64,000 nucleotides of DNA from Chondrilla cf. caribensis (GCA_964020155.1 OZ026552.1:3996548-4060547); one strand, 5' to 3'. Positions 15,610 to 29,058 are shown, numbered from the stretch's first letter. Numbers and translations: made by a program. The notes: a model not told the origin generated them from the sequence alone.

Positions 15610-18600
15610 TTACAACTTCAATTCAGACATGGTTCCCCATGACTTTCCACAATGGAGTTTTACCGGTAGTTTCACAGTCAAACTGACCACTGATTCCATC
15701 TCGGCTCGGACCAAAGCTGCCACATCCACCAGACACTGCTTGCCCACCTCGAACAGCAACTCATCGTGGATCTGTAGGACCATGGCACCAGGTGATGCGA
15801 GGAGTGGTGAGATGGAGGACCGAGGACTGTTCGGTGATGTCCGGCTTGCAGAGAGAGATGTTAGCTTGTGATCGATGGCAATCATGGCCTGCTTGACGAT
15901 GTCCGCTGCTGAACCCTGGATGGTGGAGTTGACCGCCTGCCTTTCAGACTGGCCTCGTATGTGCACATCAGTGGAATGGATTCCGGGGAGATGACGTCTT
16001 CGATCAGTGAGGGTGGTTACATATCCACGGTTACGACATTCATCGATAGTAGATTGAATGTAAGTCCGCATGTCAGGGAACTGGGATTTGAAACTGTCCA
16101 TGAATGTTGCGGCCTCCTCAATCCCAACCTTCAACTGCTCAGCCAGGGCTCTGGGGCCCATTCCGTATATCATACCGTAGCATATTGACTTTGCGTGTTG
16201 CCTCTGAGAAGGTGAGACGTCCTCAACACTCGTATTCAGCCATTTTGATGCTATCATCTTGAAGACGTCCCCGTCACTGTTCAGGATGGATCTCAATCGA
16301 CGGTCTCCGGATAAGTGGGCCAAGATTCTCAGTTCAAGCTGAGAGTAGTCAGCACTTAGGAGCATCCTGTTCTCTGTGGCAACAAATACACTCCTCATGC
16401 TTACGGTTAGAGGTTTCTTCCGCTCCAATTTGCCCCGTGCAGGATTTCCAGCCCAAATCTGGCTCTCACAAACAATGTCACTGTCATTGTTAGTACGACC
16501 ATCTACACCAGGCGTGAAGCTCTTCAAATCTGAGTCAGAATCCCCATAAATAATGTAAGCTTTGGGGACATTTTGAAGATTTGGGTCTGCTACATTGACA
16601 CGCCCAGTGGAGGTGTGTACGTGACAGGTGTAGTGAATGCGGAGCAAGGAGAGGTCTGCGTGCCACACGGACTCCTTACTCAGTGGGTACACCACTTTGG
16701 CCAATGTACTGGATATGCGTCTCCACTCAAGGACCAGTCCCGGGAGTGGATGAAGGTGAGATATCTTCTCCAGCACGTCTCTGGCTGTGCTTAGATGTTG
16801 AAGTTGTCTCCTCCGAGCTCCCTTTCCCTTCGCCCATCCCTTGAGAGGAGGGGCTACCGTCCTGCTGGTGGGATCCGAACCTGATGGTAAACGCAGTTCC
16901 ACAAAGAGAACCCGAGCTACATCTTCAGGTGAGCTCAACGAAAACGGATGCCTGGCTAGATTGTAACATTCCTTTTCAATTTCCAGCATCCTCGTCTTCA
17001 GAATTGTCTCCACTTCTCGACAGGTTTCTTCCGAAAATCCAATGCCAACCGACTCCATTCTCGCTAGCACAATCTGAAGAGGCATTTCGACTTTCAGAAA
17101 TGCAGGGACAAGACCCTCAGCTTCCAATAACCCGTCCAATTGCCGCATTAGCTTGTGCGCCAGCACACACTCTGCAACAGAGCGTAGTTTGGGTGTGAGA
17201 CCGTGAGTTGCTAAGGTTGTTAGCGGCATCTCACCACAAATGGCTCCAGCTTGCAGGAAATGAGGAGAGTCAGAGAGGTAGTGCAGAACCATTTTTGTAA
17301 GTGTTTTCTCCTTCCCGTCGGGATCCAGGAGCCAATCTGCAACTCTTGGGTCCCCCATCACACCAGCTGGAATGAAACTACAAGTGGAGGCTAATTCTCT
17401 GATCTGTCTCTTGACGTCAAGGATGGTAAGCTTCTGTTGTCTACACTTGGGGCTGGTGAGGCACGTTTGAACTCCACCAACCCTGTCAGCCAGGGGTAGG
17501 TCTGGACTAATTTCATCGCTGTCTTTGGTGAATGCGACTAGAGGAATGTAGTAGACATCCCATCCTCCCCAGCACACTGCCACGCCCACTACTTCTTCGC
17601 TAGATAAAGGTATGGGTATCCCCTGGCTGGTACCATTGGGGTGGGTAAAAGCCATCCCCACCCCTCCGGACAGGGTCTGTTTGGCAACAGATAGGGAAAT
17701 ATACTCCTGTTCTGAGCATTCGGCCACAAACGTCTGAAACAGTTGTACATCAGCGGCAACATCAATGACGGTCAGACCAGCTTCATCGTCGTGGGTGGAG
17801 TGAAGCAAGGAGAGGTCGTGAAAACTGCCCGACACTTCAACCGGAGAGTTGGGAACAACAAATATTTGATCGGAAGTTTCAATATTCTCTTCCAGACAAC
17901 TATGCTGGGTCTTACTATTCTGTACAGCCAGCCCACAGTTGATGGGTTGAGGTGGGGTGGGAGGTATGATATCTGGGTCTTCGTTCACCTCCAGGGTGGA
18001 GAGTTTCACGTCACGGCACATCTCAAACCAAGACGCTGAGGACTGCATTGAGAGTGAGCCCCTCATAGGTGACTCGGCCACCATGCTCACGGAGCTGGTA
18101 CTGTGGTGTCCAGCACCGTCCACTGGTCTACTGGTCTTCAACACAACATCCTTACAAGCAGCATCCATGACTGAGAGAGATTTAGGACTGAGGTTGAGGG
18201 AAAAGTCCATACTGCTTGGATTGAGACCGATACTCTCAGTAATACTCTCACCAATGGAGTTGCCTACATCACGGTCTGTGTTATGGGGGGTGTTTCCATG
18301 GGCTTTTATGGATAACGTGATCGGAGACACCAGACACTGTGGGTCTTGGTATCGTGAACCTCTTGTACTTGTACCAGCACTGCTGGAAGAATTCTGGGTC
18401 TTCTTATCAGTGAGAGGAGTGGACACGTTCCTTGTGAACGTTGGAGGAGTGGCAAATGGAGAACTGAGTGGAGGAGGAGGAGGTGGATGGCTGGGGCCAC
18501 TTTGAGGAGAATAGAGTTCAGTCAACTTCATGTCATCTCCCCCCGAAACACCAGCGGGGCATTTGGGCTTCTTCAGCAAGCCTTGCTGGTGGCTACCACT

Positions 18601-20235
18601 GCTGGGACTCTTACGAAGACACTTCTCAGTGATGGCTCTCTTTTCAGTAGAAATCCCCATATTTGAGGCTGGTTGTATACACCCTAGTTCCATCTGCTCC
18701 CTGTCCTGTACAGATTTCTCTGTAGACAATTTTGCACCATTGCTGGTCAGTTTCGGTCGACTCCCACCAGATGATCCCACAGGCTTTGCATTTCGTAATA
18801 AACCAGTGGATTCAATATTGTCAACTTTGCTACATACACCCAGTACACCAACATCTTTCCAGGTCGACACTGGGACATTGAAATCCTCCGCAAGCAGCTG
18901 CTTGGCCTCATCTACTATCATCACTGCTGCTTCGCTCTCCTTGAGACCTCTCTTCAGAGTTGGGCACCAGTTGACAGAGAGGCATTGTCTGTCGAGGTCA
19001 GGATCTCCGTCCAGTTTGTAGCTCTTGAAGGGGACAGCGTTTCTCAAAATGCTCTCAATTGCAAAAGGATTAGCAGTAGCCAAGGCTGTCAGCGTGTGAT
19101 ATCCAGCGTTGTACAGGGCTCGAGCACGTTGGCCATTCAGGAGAGAAATTCGCACCAGATCGGTCAATTCTCTCTCTACCCCAAAGGTCAGCCTACACTG
19201 AAACTGTGACAGCAGTAGCTCCAAGTTTTTCCAACCGAGCTTTTGACAGAACACCGTGACCATCCCAGCAAACATACCAGCTGAGGTTTGGAGGGACTGT
19301 ATGAGTCCTTTGGAGACACCGTACTTGAGAGCTACATCCGCTACAGGTACCTCCCTCACAAGGTCGTGGAGTGCTAGAGCTGAAAAGAACCTTCGATGGA
19401 TCATAAGTGATCTCTGTTGAGCGACAGTGTAGTTTGGAACATGGCCGCTTGCTGCACGAACTAGGAAAGATTCGCTGACCCCGATCATTTCAGCCACACG
19501 CTTGACGTCTGGGGAAAAGCCCTCCCACATGCGAAGGTAGATGTACCAGTCAGTGTTGGGCCACTGCTCGTGGATGGAGATCGGCGTCACCTGTACACAA
19601 AGCACAATGAACAAACGTTAAAGCTTTCCATTGTATACAGACACGAGGGTGCACAAACACAACTATACTCATATATACTACAAAAGTACAGTGGAACCTC
19701 TCTATTAAGGACACCTTGGGACCTCCATTATATGTCCTTATTACAGAGGTGTCCTCAATTCAGAGGTCATTTTATACACTACAGTACTACACTGGGACAC
19801 AGAATGGTGTCCTCGATATAGAGGTTTTCCTAAGTCAGAGGTTTGTAATAGAGAGGTCCTACTGTATGTATTTAAGCACATTACGTATATGTATGAGCTA
19901 TGTATGTCTGCATCATGCATTAGGGTAACATGGGAGTATACATGATGCTATGTGCATGCACATACACACAGGAATGTGTGTCCACATATAGATACCCCCT
20001 CTCCTCCTTGGCCCCACCTGATATATAATGTGCAGCTCATTCTCCAGGACGAACCCTCTCTGGGCTGACTGCAACTCCCTGAACACCACAAGAGAGTCGT
20101 CAGGACCAAGGCCAGAGGCGACTGTGGCAATACCGAGTTGAGTGCTGTACAGCATTTCTGAGAGAGAAAGAGGAAGAAAGTTTTGAACAATGTATGTACA
20201 AGAAAGAAATACACATACATACGTATCTCTCTCTA

Positions 20236-20270
<35 letters not shown>

Positions 20271-22703
20271 ACTAACCACTGTCAGTTTCATCTCCTTCGT
20301 GTTGGCCGATGAAGTCATTTTCAAGCAGAAATACAAGAGTTTCTTCAACCATAGAAGACCGCACAGCACTAGAATCCATACCAACCGACACCTCCGACAT
20401 TTCAGCAAAGAAAAGCGTACTGGAGACATACAGCAGAACCGCACTGGATCTAGTTGCAGCTCCACTTGCTATCACCTCCAGCACAGCTCGCTTCATGGCA
20501 GGAGGGGCATTAGACCCCTTGCTGGCTTTGGAAGATCCTTTGTGGCTACCTTCACCCAAGCAACTTTTAACAGGTCTGAGAGAGCCCAATATGAGCTTAA
20601 TAGCCTTCTGTTTCTCACAGGGCTTGCAGATCAGTACACTCTCCCCCAGCGAGTCCACTCCCTTCCTCCCAGCTCTACCGACCATCTGCTTGTAGACCTG
20701 CACATTGAGAAGCGACCCGTGGAAGATTGGAGTCCGGATGATAACACGTCGGGCTGGAAGGTTCACACCTGAAGAGAGAGTTGAGGTTGCAACCAGGACC
20801 TTCAATTTCCCCTGTCTGAAGGCTCCCTCAACGATCTCTCTTTCTTCAAAGGTTAGTCCGGCATGATGGAAACCAACTCCATTAGGGATGATGTGCTCCA
20901 GAACTGAATCGAGCCCCACACTTGTTCTTCTGAGCTGCTCACACACACCTATCAGGTCACTTGGAGATGTGACAGGTTGATCTGTTGAACTTTGATCTAC
21001 GATTAGGCGTTTGAGGTGCTTGACGATCAACATGGACAGACTCTCGCAGCGATTCTTAGTCGGACAGAAGATGAGCACTGAATGGCCCTCCTTAATGCTC
21101 TCCCAACACAACAAGGCAACCTCGTCATCGTGACCGTTTCCACACGGCGTGTCGTATTCTTTCACTTTGGTCAAACTGAATGTACCATTGCTGTCTGCAT
21201 CAGCTTTGTACAGAGATGGTCCAACTTTCAGCATCTCCACCAGTGGGACAGGGCGGAAATCGGTACAATACAGCTGGGCACGCAGCCATCGTGCAACACA
21301 GGAAAGATTTGGAAGGGTAGCACTCATCCCAATGATCTGGACAGGTAGGATAGACTCTAACTGAGGCTCCTGTGGCTCGCTAGCCCCCTTAGGTCCTTCA
21401 GAGCAGGCTCTAATGTACAGGATCTTTGTCAGCAGGAGTTCCAGGAGGTACCCTCGGTGGGAGTCACCTATCATGTGTAGTTCGTCCACGATGACTCCCG
21501 CAAGTGAGTCCAGTTTACCTTCTTCCAGGAGATGGTTGACAATGCTGTTGGCTTTCTCAATGGTGCACAGAGCAAGGTCTACAGCGGAAAGTCCACCTGG
21601 AGGCGACCGTCCACCATGAAACCCTCCTACTCTAATCCCCACCGGACCAAGAAGCTGCTTCAGGTATACCTCCTTTTCGTGTGTGACACTTACAAATGGC
21701 AGAATGAACAGGACCTTCTTCTTGGTCTCGAACATGCACTTTATTGCAAGCAGTTCTGCCACGAGGGTCTTCCCAGCACTGGTGGGGGCGGAATACACCA
21801 GATTGCACTTCCTGTCCAGCACACCGGGGAGCAGGAGGCACTCTGCCTGCCAGGGGAACATGGACTTGATTCCGTGCACAGCGTAGCGCTCCAACACTCT
21901 CGGTGGAAGATTCCATTTTGAGAGGAGAAGATTTTCAGGCAACAGAGAGGCATCCAGTTTACTTCCAACAATTTCAGAATCCAGCTTATTCATGTCCACT
22001 TTCGACCCCATTTCACCTAATTTGGGATCCAGTTTATTTGTGTCTTCTTTCAACTCCAGTTTTTGTCCATCTAATTTGGAATCCAGTTTATTAACGTCTA
22101 CCTTCGACTCCAGTGCATTGGGCACAATTCCAGGTAGTACAGGAGGTTTGTTGGAAAAGAACGATGAAGTGAATTGAGAAACACTTTGCATGCATTTGTT
22201 CTGAACAGCTGCAGTGTCATTGACTCCTTCGAATACATCCATAGCCTCCATAAGCTGTTGGTCGAGGAAAAAACTAGCCGAGGGAGGAGTTAGAATGGAG
22301 TTTCTGGTTCCACACAAGGTCCCGGCTTCAGTCTGGTCACTGCATGAAGTCGTTCCATTGCTAGGCCCAGCTGTCTGTGGGTATATACATAGTAGACAAG
22401 AGACACACGTGTTGATGAGAGAATGGGGGGTATAGTGACTGCAGTGTAGTGTTCATATGCGCAGTGTCAACATTCGAACAGATGCGCTGTATGTGAAGAA
22501 CCTACCCCTGCATTTTGTGATCTTTTCTCTCTCTTGTTTCGATCAGTCTGCACAGAAGGGACGTGTTGTTTACTGGCATATGCGCGAGCATAAGTATTGG
22601 GTCGTGTCTTTCTTTGAGTTTCCTTCGAAACACCAGCTTTCTTCATCATTTTAAGGGACAAAACAGCTGTTCTGTCACCTTTTGGATATGTCTTGTACTT
22701 CAT
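15610..22703 (-). CDS. POLQ: DNA polymerase theta (helicase-polymerase)
   Basis: Carries out microhomology-mediated (theta-mediated) end joining of double-strand breaks in the nucleus. Exons 22703-22506, 22374-20277, 20157-20018, 19590-15610, about 2,138 residues, shorter than human (~2,590) mainly in the central linker. N-terminal superfamily 2 helicase: SAPTSAGKT (Walker A, ~residue 260), VDELHMIGDSHRGY (DELH box, ~360), GMSATLPN, HHAGLTFEERE, STLSSGVNLPARR, QMVGRAGRKG. A short exon FVLENELHIIYQ links to the helical domain (LLSQFQCRLTFG, LVRISLLNGQRAR). The C-terminal family A polymerase keeps motif A (SADYSQLELRILAHLSGDRR, ~1890), motif B (RQHAKSICYGMIYGM) and motif C (QIHDELLFEV, ~2086), so both enzymes look active. 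The start ATG (22703) is the first in frame after the acceptor near 22753; an upstream non-coding exon is likely. An imperfect Lys-Leu-Asp repeat lies before the helicase. Confidence 0.95.
19689..19864. mobile_element. Small TIR element (pogo/Tigger-like MITE) in POLQ intron
   Basis: Starts CAGTGGAACCTCTCTATTA and ends in the inverted partner TAATAGAGAGGTCCTACTG, with TA on both sides (19687-19688, 19865-19866). Non-coding, ~176 bp. TA duplication and a CAGTGGAACCTC-type terminus are typical of pogo/Tigger-derived MITEs. Confidence 0.75.
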
Positions 22704-22980
22704 GAATCCAGCTACAACCTCTCCACCGTTTTCATTCGGCCCACATAATATCTGGCACAAGAGAGAATTAAGTGAATACAGTGTCTACGTCAATATGATT
22801 GAATCCGCCACATACAGGCGCTGGTGTGGTACGTAGGACGCAAAGAACACTGCTCCCTCAACCCCTCGAGCGTATTGTGCTCGAAACAGACGGCTGCTGC
22901 AAATTCCCTCCCTAACAGTTTTTCGAATTGAGATTTCAAAATGGGAAAGGGAGTGGAAGTTGGATATCAGTTCTGGTAAG
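22704..22980. promoter_or_regulatory. Divergent promoter POLQ / MRPL19
   Basis: 277 bases between the opposed start codons. It probably also holds the POLQ 5' untranslated exon and an intron ending at the acceptor near 22754. No TATA box seen. Confidence 0.55.
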
Positions 22981-23947
22981 ATGGCTGCTTCTTCTGCTGG
23001 AAATTGCCTACGTTTGCTGGCGAGGTTGAGGCCTGGATTAATGAATACTGGTCCATTGAAAGCTTCGTCGAGATTGCTGACAGGTAAGTTGTTGTTGTCA
23101 TAAAATTATGAGTAAAGCGGCCTAGTTCAGCGTCGATTTTAACGTTCCAGCATTGCTTTATCAACCCTGAAAACACGTTAAATTACAGTCATACTGCTGA
23201 TTTATTAGTGTTGCGTTCCGTTTCATGAGAAAGCCGGTCAAATATCGAAATTGGAAAGCGAATAGTCAACATGATCGTGAATTAAATGAATAAATCTTTC
23301 CTGTTAAGCGAAAAAAAGTGGTCCGTGTGAGTCTCGAACTCACGACCTTCGCGTTATCAGCACGACGCTCTACCGGCTGAGCTAACGGACCAAGTTGTGA
23401 ATGGTGGATTTAGATTTACATTTTATTTCCATTCTGCTTTGCAGTTAATGAAAGTGATAGTAGTAGAGAAGTCCCTAAACCTATCAGCCCGGGAGCAAGA
23501 GTTTGTATCAAAGGACAAGTTTGTAGTAATCCACAAGAAGCAAGAACAAATTTGTTGAACTTTCTCACGCAATCAGATGTTCAGAAGCGTGCTAGCAATA
23601 TCGACATACCTTTGTTTCTACCTGGAAGCATTCTGGCTGTAACCAGAACAGATCCATACTCAAAGTCGGGTGAAACTAGATTTGTGGGAATTTGCATTGC
23701 TCGCCACAATAAGGGCCTTGGTTCAAATTTTATCCTGAGAAACGTGGTCAACGGCATTGCTGTAGAAGTCCGGTTTGAACTGTATTCACCAATGATAAAG
23801 AAGATTGAAGTTTTGAAGTTGGAGAGACGACGCAGGGCTAAACTGTATTACCTCAGAGGTAAGAGGCCTCGGGAGAATACCTTCAGTGAAACCATGAAGC
23901 CTTTTAACACAGACAAGGTTCTTGTTCATAAGAGAAGAAGGAAGTAA
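22981..23947 (+). CDS. MRPL19: Mitochondrial ribosomal protein bL19m
   Basis: Subunit of the large mitochondrial ribosomal particle. Exons 22981-23083 and 23445-23947, 201 residues. Exon 1 encodes a basic, Ser/Leu-rich mitochondrial presequence (MAASSAGNCLRLLARLRPG). Exon 2 has the L19 core: IDIPLFLPGSILAVTRTDPY, RFVGICIARHNKGLGSNFIL, RNVVNGIAVEVRFELYSP, and LYYLRGKRP. The human protein is about 290 residues; the extra C-terminal tail is absent here and the gene ends in a basic HKRRRK. The single intron contains an antisense tRNA gene. Confidence 0.93.
23319..23391 (-). tRNA. tRNA-Ile, anticodon GAT
   Basis: 73 nt folding as a full cloverleaf: acceptor GGTCCGT/ACGGACC, D stem GCTC/GAGC, anticodon stem TCGTG/CGCGA with loop CTGATAA (anticodon GAT), T arm GTGAG/CTCAC around TTCGAGA, discriminator A. 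A and B boxes (TAGCTCAGCCGG, GTTCGAGAC) are present and seven T's follow (23317-23311 on the minus strand), a Pol III terminator. No tRNA intron; CCA not encoded. It lies antisense inside the MRPL19 intron. Cytosolic Ile tRNA for ATY codons in eukaryotes usually has AAT, so GAT is uncommon. Confidence 0.95.
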
Positions 23948-24358
23948 CAGAAGGAGACAATTTGGCAGTAGTTTTTGTGTGTTACTTATGAATGGTATAG
24001 GCACAATGTTCAAGCTTGGCAAGCGGTACAGTTATATATGTATGTGATGTACTATATTATTATTCTCATAATGATGTAAAAGCGTTTTAATATGTATTTC
24101 ACAATTATATATTATGCAGTTTGATCCATGCATATATACGATTTTCTTAATAATCTATATCTATTTAAAGTATGCTTATTATCATGCTTATTAAGCATAT
24201 ATTCTATAGAATAATTTTAACACTTGTTTATTTTTAATTGCTCATCACTTTATATTGCTATTTGAATTAATTCCAAGAAAATTTACAATATTTATATATA
24301 CACATATACAATGATCATGCAAATTTTAACAGTTTAGATATAAATAAGGACACCTCAG
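23948..24358. other. Tail-to-tail intergenic region MRPL19 / CCDC81
   Basis: 411 AT-rich bases. TTTATT at 24227-24232 reads AATAAA on the minus strand, 127 bases past the CCDC81 stop, a plausible poly(A) signal. Nothing else seen. Confidence 0.7.
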
Positions 24359-27300
24359 TTATACAATAAGGCGTGCACCTGAAATGTACCTGCTCTCGGC
24401 AAGCACATTGGATCCCCCCTTGTTGTCCAGAGATCGCTTGCACTGACCGCACCTCTTGTACTTGTCACACTGCTGGAGGAGCCGGATGCTGGGCTCCTCT
24501 GTGTGCTTCCTTTCTTCAGACTCTCTCTCTAGCTTCTTGGCAATGTTCTGTTTCCATGCTTCATCTAGAGACCTGCGTGTGTCGCTATGGTGACCTTGCT
24601 TAACCCGGTACTCTTCTATCAAGCTAGACAGTATAGGAATGAACAGATTACCTAGTCATTCATGGAGTTATTGTGAGAGTCAGTGAAAATATATCGTAAG
24701 CAGCACTATTGAGACTATTGGGAACACCATTACCGTACTCTAAGTATGGATAACCCATAAACAAACAATTGGATCAAGATCAGTTATTATAGATTCACAT
24801 ACATATTATATTAAATCAGTAACTACATATGGGTATGGTAAACAATAGTGATGATGTATTGTGTATGTATACTCGAGCATGCAGGACTAACTCTTGTTTA
24901 GCTCTCTTTAGCATATCTAGCTCTTCATCTTTGCTTCTCTGTGCCTTGATGCTGTTCAAGTATTGTTTCTGTTTGACCATTTCCAATTGATCTTTGAACA
25001 AGTTTTTAGCTCTCTGTCTGTGTTCCTGGAGTTTCTCTGGTGTCATGTCATGAACACCAAATATGGGCTGAATGGCACCTCCCTCACAAGGTGGGAGTGG
25101 GGTGTTCTTAAAACGAACCTAAATACGAGCACACATAATAATATGTATGTGGTACACATAGAAACACAACTCAGCTGAGTGAATTATACCCATGTGCGAA
25201 GAATACACATTTCGTATGCAAGAAAACATGTTGCTTGAAATATACATACTAATATCTGTGCACGAATTGTGTGTGTAGAGAAGTGCAAATGGTCTGGTGA
25301 AGGTGAAAATGGCAGTACCGTCTTCATTTTGTCAGCATCTTCTATTAACATGGGTTTAGTATGGGAGAATGGTAAGATGATTGTAGGCTTGGGCAGTGAT
25401 AGAGGTCTGAGATGATGTTGTCTCTGGCTGCTTGACCAAGACACGGGTGAAGTCTCGGCCTTTGCTCTGCCTGGAGACGCTGCACCTCTCCCCTTAGGGG
25501 AAGACCCTACTGTAGTACTGGCATGCGTGAAGTTGTCGTTTAAAAGTGCATTCATTTCATTTCTGATGTTGACCTACACAGCAACACAACAACAGCAGTC
25601 ACCCAGGCAATAAAAAATCGAGACATACAGCAAGTGAGAAGGGTCATATATCATATACGTACACATACGCACGTACACAAAGAAGTAATAAATTCCAAAT
25701 ACGTACGTACATAGGTATCAGAATTTGTATTTGGACATATGTTACAATAAAATGCACAAGAATGATACCTGCTCAGCTAGTGCCTGTCTGTATTCTTCCT
25801 TGTGTTTGTTCTTCCGCCTAACGTACTCCTGATGGTCAAGTTCCAATCTGAACATCAAGAATGTACGTAGTACATATTCAAATGTATACACAAGTACATA
25901 CTATAGACAGACCACTGTATGTACGTACATACGTATGTAACTCCAGTATAATTCTCTTCATGACTCACTCTTTTGCAACTAGGATTTTTTCCAATCGGTC
26001 TTTGTCTTCTTCCTGTTTTTTGACAGCCTTATGATGTGCAAGCTTGCTGTTAACCTGCTGGTCAAGCTGATAACAGTATTTGGTTTGTTTGATGCCAAGT
26101 GGAGGGGTCACAGAACGTTGTTGAAACACGTAGGAAGGATGGAATTCTTCATCTTTAGCATTCTTTTTGACGCTCTTACTGTCAGCAACACTCAGATTGA
26201 AAGCTGCCACTTTCTTGCTGTGCTCCCGGTGCTTTACTTTTGAAATCTTAAGTCGGCACACATGGAGGGAAGAATAGCAGGCAAGTGAAAGGAATGACAT
26301 ACATATGTACATATGCACATACATTAGATGTACGTACGTATGTATCTGGACATGATGTCATACTCACATTCGTAACATATGTATACAGTATACAAAGAGG
26401 AAATCATTAAGATTGGAATTTGTAATGCTGAACACCTACATACCTACATAAGTGAGTTAGCAGCCACAGTTGAACATATACCAGTAACAATTCTTAACAA
26501 TAATTATTACAATGTTGAGGACAGAGATAGGTACATCACACAATTAATGCCATGCATACCTGTTCTTTGGCAATCTCAAGCATGTCTTTCTTCTGCAGGT
26601 ATTCCTGCAATAGTTTATCTTCCTCCAGCTCCATCTGGCGTCTCTCCTCTGTATAGGAAACTGGTATGTTCCTCATGGCCCTCTGGTGGCAGATGTAGCA
26701 CTGCTCCTGACCGGGGTTCATTGGGTGAGAGCAGGTAGGTGGTCGGAGGGTGGCTGGATCGAGATGTGAAGGCACGATCAAGGGTAAATCACTGGCAGTT
26801 CTATGTTCATACATACATATGTGTACATATGTATGTAGGTAGCTACTACCTATGTATTTGAACATGTGCTCAGTCTTACTTGTACTGTAGTGCTCCAAAG
26901 GCAAGTACATGGTACAACACCCACACCACACACACACACCCACACCCACACCCACACACACCCACACCCACCCACACCCACACCCACACCCACACACACA
27001 CGCACACACACACACACAATATACACTGACCTCCTTCACTACCCTCAGACAAGAGGTAACTCCTCACAGATTCATCTGATGTGGTGAGGGTGTCTCGACT
27101 CTGACGTCCACCAATAATGTTTGCCGACTGTCGCACCAAAGGAGCACCATAGGATGGGGATGGAGAACCAAGGACCAGACTATCAGTGTGGCTGGCTGTC
27201 AGAATGAATAAAGTGATAGGAAGTGGCAGCAATTCAGAGCTACACTTATGTACATACGTATATTGATGTGAGAACCATAAATATATTATACATCTAGGTA

Positions 27301-28566
27301 CATTCGAACACATTAACACCTGAGTTTTGTGATAACACCACTTCAAAACCATCACACAAAGTCACATAATATATTTTCACAAAATGTAGCTGAACACCAT
27401 TTCCCCTGTATAATTCCATATTCACACATGCACATGGTAGTATCTTTACACTTCACAATATACATGCACAGGTAGCATCAGGTATGTAGTACATTTAGTG
27501 CGATGTAAGCCAGTGTGTGTGAAGGCATGTTGTAAAATTAACACACCAGTGATCATTAGAGGTGCTAATTCAGACGACCTCACAGTAAATGCATCATGTT
27601 AGGATCAACAAATTCACATACGTAATAGCTACAATTGGTATGGTAACACTATATTAGGTTTATACCTGGTCAATCTCCATTTCAGGACATTACCCAGTGT
27701 TTGCCAGTGTTTAACAACTGGGGCAATGAAACACCTACACACTTTTGTCTTGGATAGGAGCCAACTAAATTAATGCATATTTATATAAAGGAGACAGTAC
27801 ATTGCGCGGTACTTGCCTTATCTGAGAAACAAACACACAGTGTGCTCTAACTCACAGTCCTGAGATGACTTCTTCATGACTTTGCATTCATTGTTTTGTA
27901 GTGGTTCGTCTGTGTTGTTGAGCTCAGTATGTTCTGAAATAGGTGGCATTGCCGGTTTCCTCAAGCCTAAAACTGGTGAATTGGATCCACTTCCATTGGA
28001 GGTGAGATCTAGAGAGTGTCCATTGCTAGGTTTAACGATATGCGGCAGAACCAGGGAGCCAGTAGTGTCTGGACGAGAAAATGGTGTAGTGGGGTTTGAA
28101 ATGATGGATGCTTCACTTCTCAAGCCTCCCATTGACGTAGACGATCTCTGTAAAAAGGCTCCTTCCATTTGCCCACTGCAGTCCAACTGTCTGATGAATT
28201 CACGGAAGAACTTCATTTTTGCCTTCCCGTCACAAATTATCAGCTTACCAATCCCAAGGAATGGAAAGTCGACCATCCTGCCAGAGCTAACTGCATGACT
28301 CAGTGCTTGTAATATCTCTTTCACACACATTTCAACAGTGTCTCGGTCAAACGGACTGTCATTGGATAGAATGGTGTAGTTTAATGCCACTACAGGAATT
28401 TGTCCTAAGGAAAAAAGAAAATAAACATGTAACATAGTATGTAAATGTATATTTCACCAATTGTGTGCATGTGTGTGTGTACATGTGTGTTTGTGCATGC
28501 TTGTGGCTTGTGTGTGTGTGTGTGCATGTGTGTGTGTGTACATGTGTGTTTGTGCATGCTTGTGGC

Positions 28567-28601
<35 letters not shown>

Positions 28602-29058
28602 CAGTCGTGAACGAGCAGACATTACCAGGAGTGTGTTGTTTCGGGTATTGGATGCAGTGTGTCCCTGAAAACTTTTCCGACAACAGAAAAACTGGTCTTT
28701 GCAACGAAATCCGCCTGTTATTACCAATATCAATGGTTTTCACAGCAAAGGAGAATATACCAAGACCTTGAATGGATACGCCCTAAGATAATTGAAACTT
28801 GCAGGTGATGAAGTAATCAGCTACTTCGAGGATCCACAGGTACTCACCTTACGACAAACCATCTGCTTTTCGATGAACTCCGATACGTTCTCCCATACGC
28901 TGGCGATGTCTACCGGAACACACAAAATTACACCGTCAACACTACCGTCACAAGCACGCACGTACACAACTTTGCAACTTACTCTGTTCTGATAAGCGAG
29001 GCACAAAGGAGGCCTTGGCCTTCCTCAAGTCGGAGATCAAGTTTTGCAGAAGCTCCAT
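24359..29058 (-). CDS. CCDC81: CCDC81 orthologue (HU-like domains plus coiled coils)
   Basis: Family linked to centrosome/centriolar satellites and cilia. Exons 29058-28983, 28909-28848, 28782-28626, 28404-27856, 27195-27031, 26753-26560, 26246-25969, 25847-25769, 25573-25250, 25118-24892, 24623-24359; 791 residues. The N-terminus (WENVSEFIEKQM, GLGIFSF, LQRPVFLL) and exon 4 (GQIPVVALNYTILSNDSPF, FLGIGKLIICDGKAKMKF) form the two HU-related domains of CCDC81. Then come a Ser/Thr/Pro-rich linker, the Cys pair region EQCYICHQRAMRNIPVSYTE, long charged coiled coils, the conserved VHDMTPEKLQEHRQRAKNLF, and a C-terminal Cys cluster (KYKRCGQCKRSLD). Exon 6 may start further upstream; the chosen AG at 26754 keeps phase. 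Probable wrong calls would affect only the linker. Confidence 0.9.
26929..27018. repeat. (CCCACA)n/(CA)n tract in a CCDC81 intron
   Basis: CACACCCACACCCA-type repeats, ending ten bases before the donor at 27030. Confidence 0.9.
28460..28600. repeat. TG-rich duplicated tract in a CCDC81 intron
   Basis: Two copies of a ~64-bp unit (GTACATGTGTGTTTGTGCATGCTTGTGGC) joined by (TG)n, between exons 28782-28626 and 28404-27856. Confidence 0.85.

Noticed and set aside
22790..22940. Minus-strand frame above POLQ reading VEGAVFFASYVPHQRL
   Set aside because: All ways of joining it to the next POLQ exon at the acceptor near 22754 give stops or lack an ATG, so I treat it as 5' untranslated or promoter DNA.
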